NCBI GenBank assembly: GCA_963812255.1
Contig: CAWEUM010000005.1
Coordinates: forward strand, 558,001 to 622,000
Origin: DATJGR01 sp963812255
GTDB taxonomy: Bacteria > Pseudomonadota > Gammaproteobacteria > Pseudomonadales > Azotimanducaceae
Reading direction: 5' to 3'
Length of the DNA stretch: 64,000 nt
The translations under genes were made by a program, and so were the position numbers. Below the pieces are notes generated by a model, which searched no databases, was not told the DNA's origin, and saw only the letters and a list, made by a program, of their open reading frames with translations. How positions within the stretch are numbered: position 1 is the first letter of the stretch; each line of letters opens with the position of its first letter. Below, in pieces: positions 62,090 through 64,000 of this stretch.

Positions 62090-63700
62090 TTACGAACTGC
62101 ACGACAGCATCGAACACCCGACCCGGTCGCGTGCCCAATCCGGGCGCTTCTGAGCAAACGCCTCTCGTCCCGGCTGATCCGTATACGGCATGCGCAAGAC
62201 ATCGAGCAGTTCGTTGACCATCGAGTAGTCGCCCTGCTCGGCCTTGTCGATCGCGAGCTGCGCCAGATAATTGCGCAACACGTACTTCGGGTTCACCGCG
62301 TTCATCTTCGTCCGCCGCGTATCGGCATCGACGCCATCGACTCGCAATCGCGCAACGTAGGTGCCCAACCACTGTTCGATGCGCGCACGAACTTCCGGTG
62401 TCAACTGCTCGGGCACGTAGTAGGCGTCGAGCAACGGCTCGATCAACACATCGGCGGTGCCGCTCGCATCGACTTTCGCCAGCTCTCTGAAGAACACCGT
62501 CATGTCGGTTTCGAGTAATCCGAGGACAGCATGCATGTCGTCGAGTAACGCGGCGTCGGATACCTCGTATCGAGTCAGACCCAGCTTGCTCGCCAACATC
62601 GATTGCCGTACCGACGTGTAACGCCGCGCAAAATCGGTGAGCACGGTCTCTAACGGTTCCGCCGCGTCGATCAGCGGATAGATCGCATTCGCCAACTGCA
62701 ACAGGTTCCACTGCGCAACGGCGGGTTGTTGACCGTAGCGATAGCGCCTCTGCCCCGCGTCCGTCGTGTTCGGTGTCCAGTCGGGATCGTAGTTCTCCAG
62801 CCAACCGTACGGGCCATAGTCGATCGTGAGTCCGAGGATCGACATATTGTCGGTGTTCATGACGCCGTGAACGAAGCCAACGCGCATCCACGCAACGATC
62901 ATCTCGAGCGTTCGATGTGATATCTCGTTAAACCACGCAAGATAGGTCGCCTCGGTCGGTGCTTCGTCCGGGCCGAGCAGATGCGGGAATTCCGAACGGA
63001 TCGTGAAATCCGCGAGCCGGCGCAATAGAGCGGCCTCGCCGCGCGCCGCGAGTATTTCGAAGTGCCCGAAACGCGTGAACGAAGGGGCGACTCGACACAC
63101 CACGGCGCCCGGTTCCAACGCCGGATGACCATCGTACAACACGTCGCGTTCGACCTGTTCCCCGGTAGCGATGAGGCTCAACGCGCGTGTGGTGGGCACG
63201 CCAAGGTGATGCATTGCTTCACTGCACAGAAACTCCCGAATCGACGAGCGCAGCACAGCCAGGCCGTCAGCACTGCGCGAATACGGCGTTGGCCCCGCCC
63301 CTTTCAACTGCAGTGTCCAATGCTCGCCGCGCGAATTGACGACATCGCCGAGGTTGATCGCCCGGCCGTCGCCGAGTTGCCCTGCCCAGTTGCCGAACTG
63401 GTGACCGCCGTAGCAGGTTGCATGCGGATCCATGCCCGCAAGCACGCGGTTGCCGGCAAACACGTCGGTGAACGCCGGCGAGGCGTATGCATCGGGCGCA
63501 AGATCGAGCAACTGCGCGACCTCTTTCGAATACGCGACGAGCTTCGGCCGCACGACAGGTGTCGGCTGCACACGCGAGAAACACGCTTCGGCAACCTGCC
63601 GGCGAAAATTGTCCGGCTCCGGGTCCGCCGGCAATGCGTCGACGAATCGATTATCGAAGCGAAGCAGATCGAGCGGAGAGCCAGACGACGACGTATTCAT
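62090..63700 (-). CDS. selO: Protein adenylyltransferase SelO
   Basis: A 536-residue pseudokinase-fold enzyme that transfers AMP to Ser/Thr/Tyr of proteins, linked to redox stress. Hallmarks are CYGGHQFGNWAGQLGDGRAI, LQLKGAGPTPYSRSADG, VGFVHGVMNTDNMSILGLTI with the active-site Asn/Asp, and the cysteine-rich end GCSMLSCSS. The frame is open upstream to 63874; ATG 63700 gives the usual N-terminus (LLRFDNRFVDALP). It converges on the serine hydrolase gene and follows a PhyH gene by 22 bases. Confidence 0.95.
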   Translation of the reverse strand: MNTSSSGSPLDLLRFDNRFVDALPADPEPDNFRRQVAEACFSRVQPTPVVRPKLVAYSKEVAQLLDLAPDAYASPAFTDVFAGNRVLAGMDPHATCYGGHQFGNWAGQLGDGRAINLGDVVNSRGEHWTLQLKGAGPTPYSRSADGLAVLRSSIREFLCSEAMHHLGVPTTRALSLIATGEQVERDVLYDGHPALEPGAVVCRVAPSFTRFGHFEILAARGEAALLRRLADFTIRSEFPHLLGPDEAPTEATYLAWFNEISHRTLEMIVAWMRVGFVHGVMNTDNMSILGLTIDYGPYGWLENYDPDWTPNTTDAGQRRYRYGQQPAVAQWNLLQLANAIYPLIDAAEPLETVLTDFARRYTSVRQSMLASKLGLTRYEVSDAALLDDMHAVLGLLETDMTVFFRELAKVDASGTADVLIEPLLDAYYVPEQLTPEVRARIEQWLGTYVARLRVDGVDADTRRTKMNAVNPKYVLRNYLAQLAIDKAEQGDYSMVNELLDVLRMPYTDQPGREAFAQKRPDWARDRVGCSMLSCSS

Positions 63701-63722
63701 AGTGGGACGCCCATCGAAGCCA

Positions 63723-64000
63723 TCAGGATTTCCGACGTTCGAGGCTTTCGCGCAGTGCCTTGTGGCCGGCATCGACCCATGGGCGATCGGCCCGTGCGCC
63801 GCGCGGAAGCGGCGCAGTCTGATATTCGTTCGCCCACGCCCGTCGCATCCCGCTGGTATTGTTCGGCCCCGCATAATGCAGCGTGCGGCAATGATGAAAC
63901 GTCATGCCGCCCGCTCGAAGCGGTATCGGCACGCCGGCGCCCGTATCGCATGGCTGATCGAGTTCGAGGATATGCACCGACGGATCGTTGCCGCGGTGGC
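63723..64000 (-). CDS. PhyH-family dioxygenase, 3' part only
   Basis: The last 92 residues of a phytanoyl-CoA dioxygenase-like protein, open to the window edge. The segment PLRAGGMTFHHCRTLHYAGP contains the distal iron-binding histidine, and the following NNTSGMRRAWANEYQ holds the arginine for 2-oxoglutarate. The same arrangement (TFHHGKTPHM, EWRRILTQHL) is seen in the PhyH gene at 1313, but the two are not close. It lies just upstream of selO in the same direction and may share its operon. Confidence 0.85.
   Translation of the reverse strand, partial: HRGNDPSVHILELDQPCDTGAGVPIPLRAGGMTFHHCRTLHYAGPNNTSGMRRAWANEYQTAPLPRGARADRPWVDAGHKALRESLERRKS

Noticed and set aside
1..64000. CRISPR arrays, tRNA, rRNA, prophage genes or plasmid origins
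   Set aside because: No regularly spaced repeats, cloverleaf-like segments, rRNA motifs, integrases or replication genes were seen by eye; a covariance-model scan could still find small RNAs.

Overview
The window is a high-GC chromosomal segment from a Gram-negative bacterium. It carries lipoproteins with clear lipoboxes, an outer-membrane beta-barrel, Wza/Wzc-type export and FKBP, SelO and YpfJ-like proteins. The XrtA/PEP-CTERM-type polysaccharide core genes, a class III CoA-transferase, phytanoyl-CoA dioxygenases and a WYL regulator together suggest a gammaproteobacterium, perhaps near Nevskiales or Steroidobacterales. That placement is inference from gene content, not a marker-gene result.

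Layout. (1) 0-8 kb is core-like metabolism and envelope: quinone-reductase-like MDR protein, PhyH oxygenase, two lipoproteins (one an S41 protease), CoA-transferase, WYL regulator with paired operator-like repeats, small lipoprotein, FKBP isomerase. (2) 8.3-14.8 kb starts a surface-polysaccharide region: a WecA/MraY-type initiating transferase with an extra membrane domain, a Gfo/Idh/MocA oxidoreductase, two GT2 transferases and a NodB deacetylase. (3) 14.8-18.2 kb is a scarred patch: the 3' remnant of a second rfbF, frameshifted GT4 and GT2 genes, and an intact rfbF on the other strand. (4) 18.5-26 kb is an intact, tightly coupled plus-strand run: sugar C-methyltransferase, DUF4910 peptidase-like protein, GINT1-like beta-propeller, FemAB/BioF2-like acyltransferase, GT4, alkaline-phosphatase-superfamily enzyme. 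(5) 26-41.7 kb is visibly less GC-rich and accessory: several transferases, a decayed IS3 element, a frameshifted Wzy-like polymerase, a secreted beta-helix protein, a sulfotransferase, and a frameshifted lipoprotein related to glycan-processing toroid proteins. (6) 41.7-55.3 kb is one leftward operon. From its promoter end it reads wza-like export protein, beta-barrel protein, Wzc chain-length protein, CpsD tyrosine kinase, ExeA-like ATPase, NAD-dependent epimerase, RmlC-like epimerase, Wzm/Wzt ABC exporter, then a single-module NRPS (C-A-T-TE). (7) 55.6-64 kb holds two paralogous Ig-like lipoproteins, a GNAT-like protein, a YpfJ-type metalloprotease, a class C beta-lactamase-like serine hydrolase, SelO, and a second PhyH gene cut by the window edge.

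Working model. The middle 45 kb builds and exports a modified exopolysaccharide. The WecA-like enzyme would start it, the many GT2/GT4 enzymes extend it, and the methyltransferase, acyltransferase, deacetylase, phosphatase and sulfotransferase decorate it. The Wza/Wzc/CpsD set and the Wzm/Wzt pair would export it. No exosortase or PEP-CTERM protein is visible. The most unusual elements are the NRPS module inside the export operon (degenerate condensation motif, cysteine in the thioesterase motif) and the DUF4910/GINT1-like/FemAB-like cassette.

Caution. Single-base frameshifts are dense between about 15 and 42.5 kb and almost absent outside it. Some lie at homopolymers (A4 at 15507, A8 at 36314). 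Real decay and assembly error cannot be told apart from the sequence alone.
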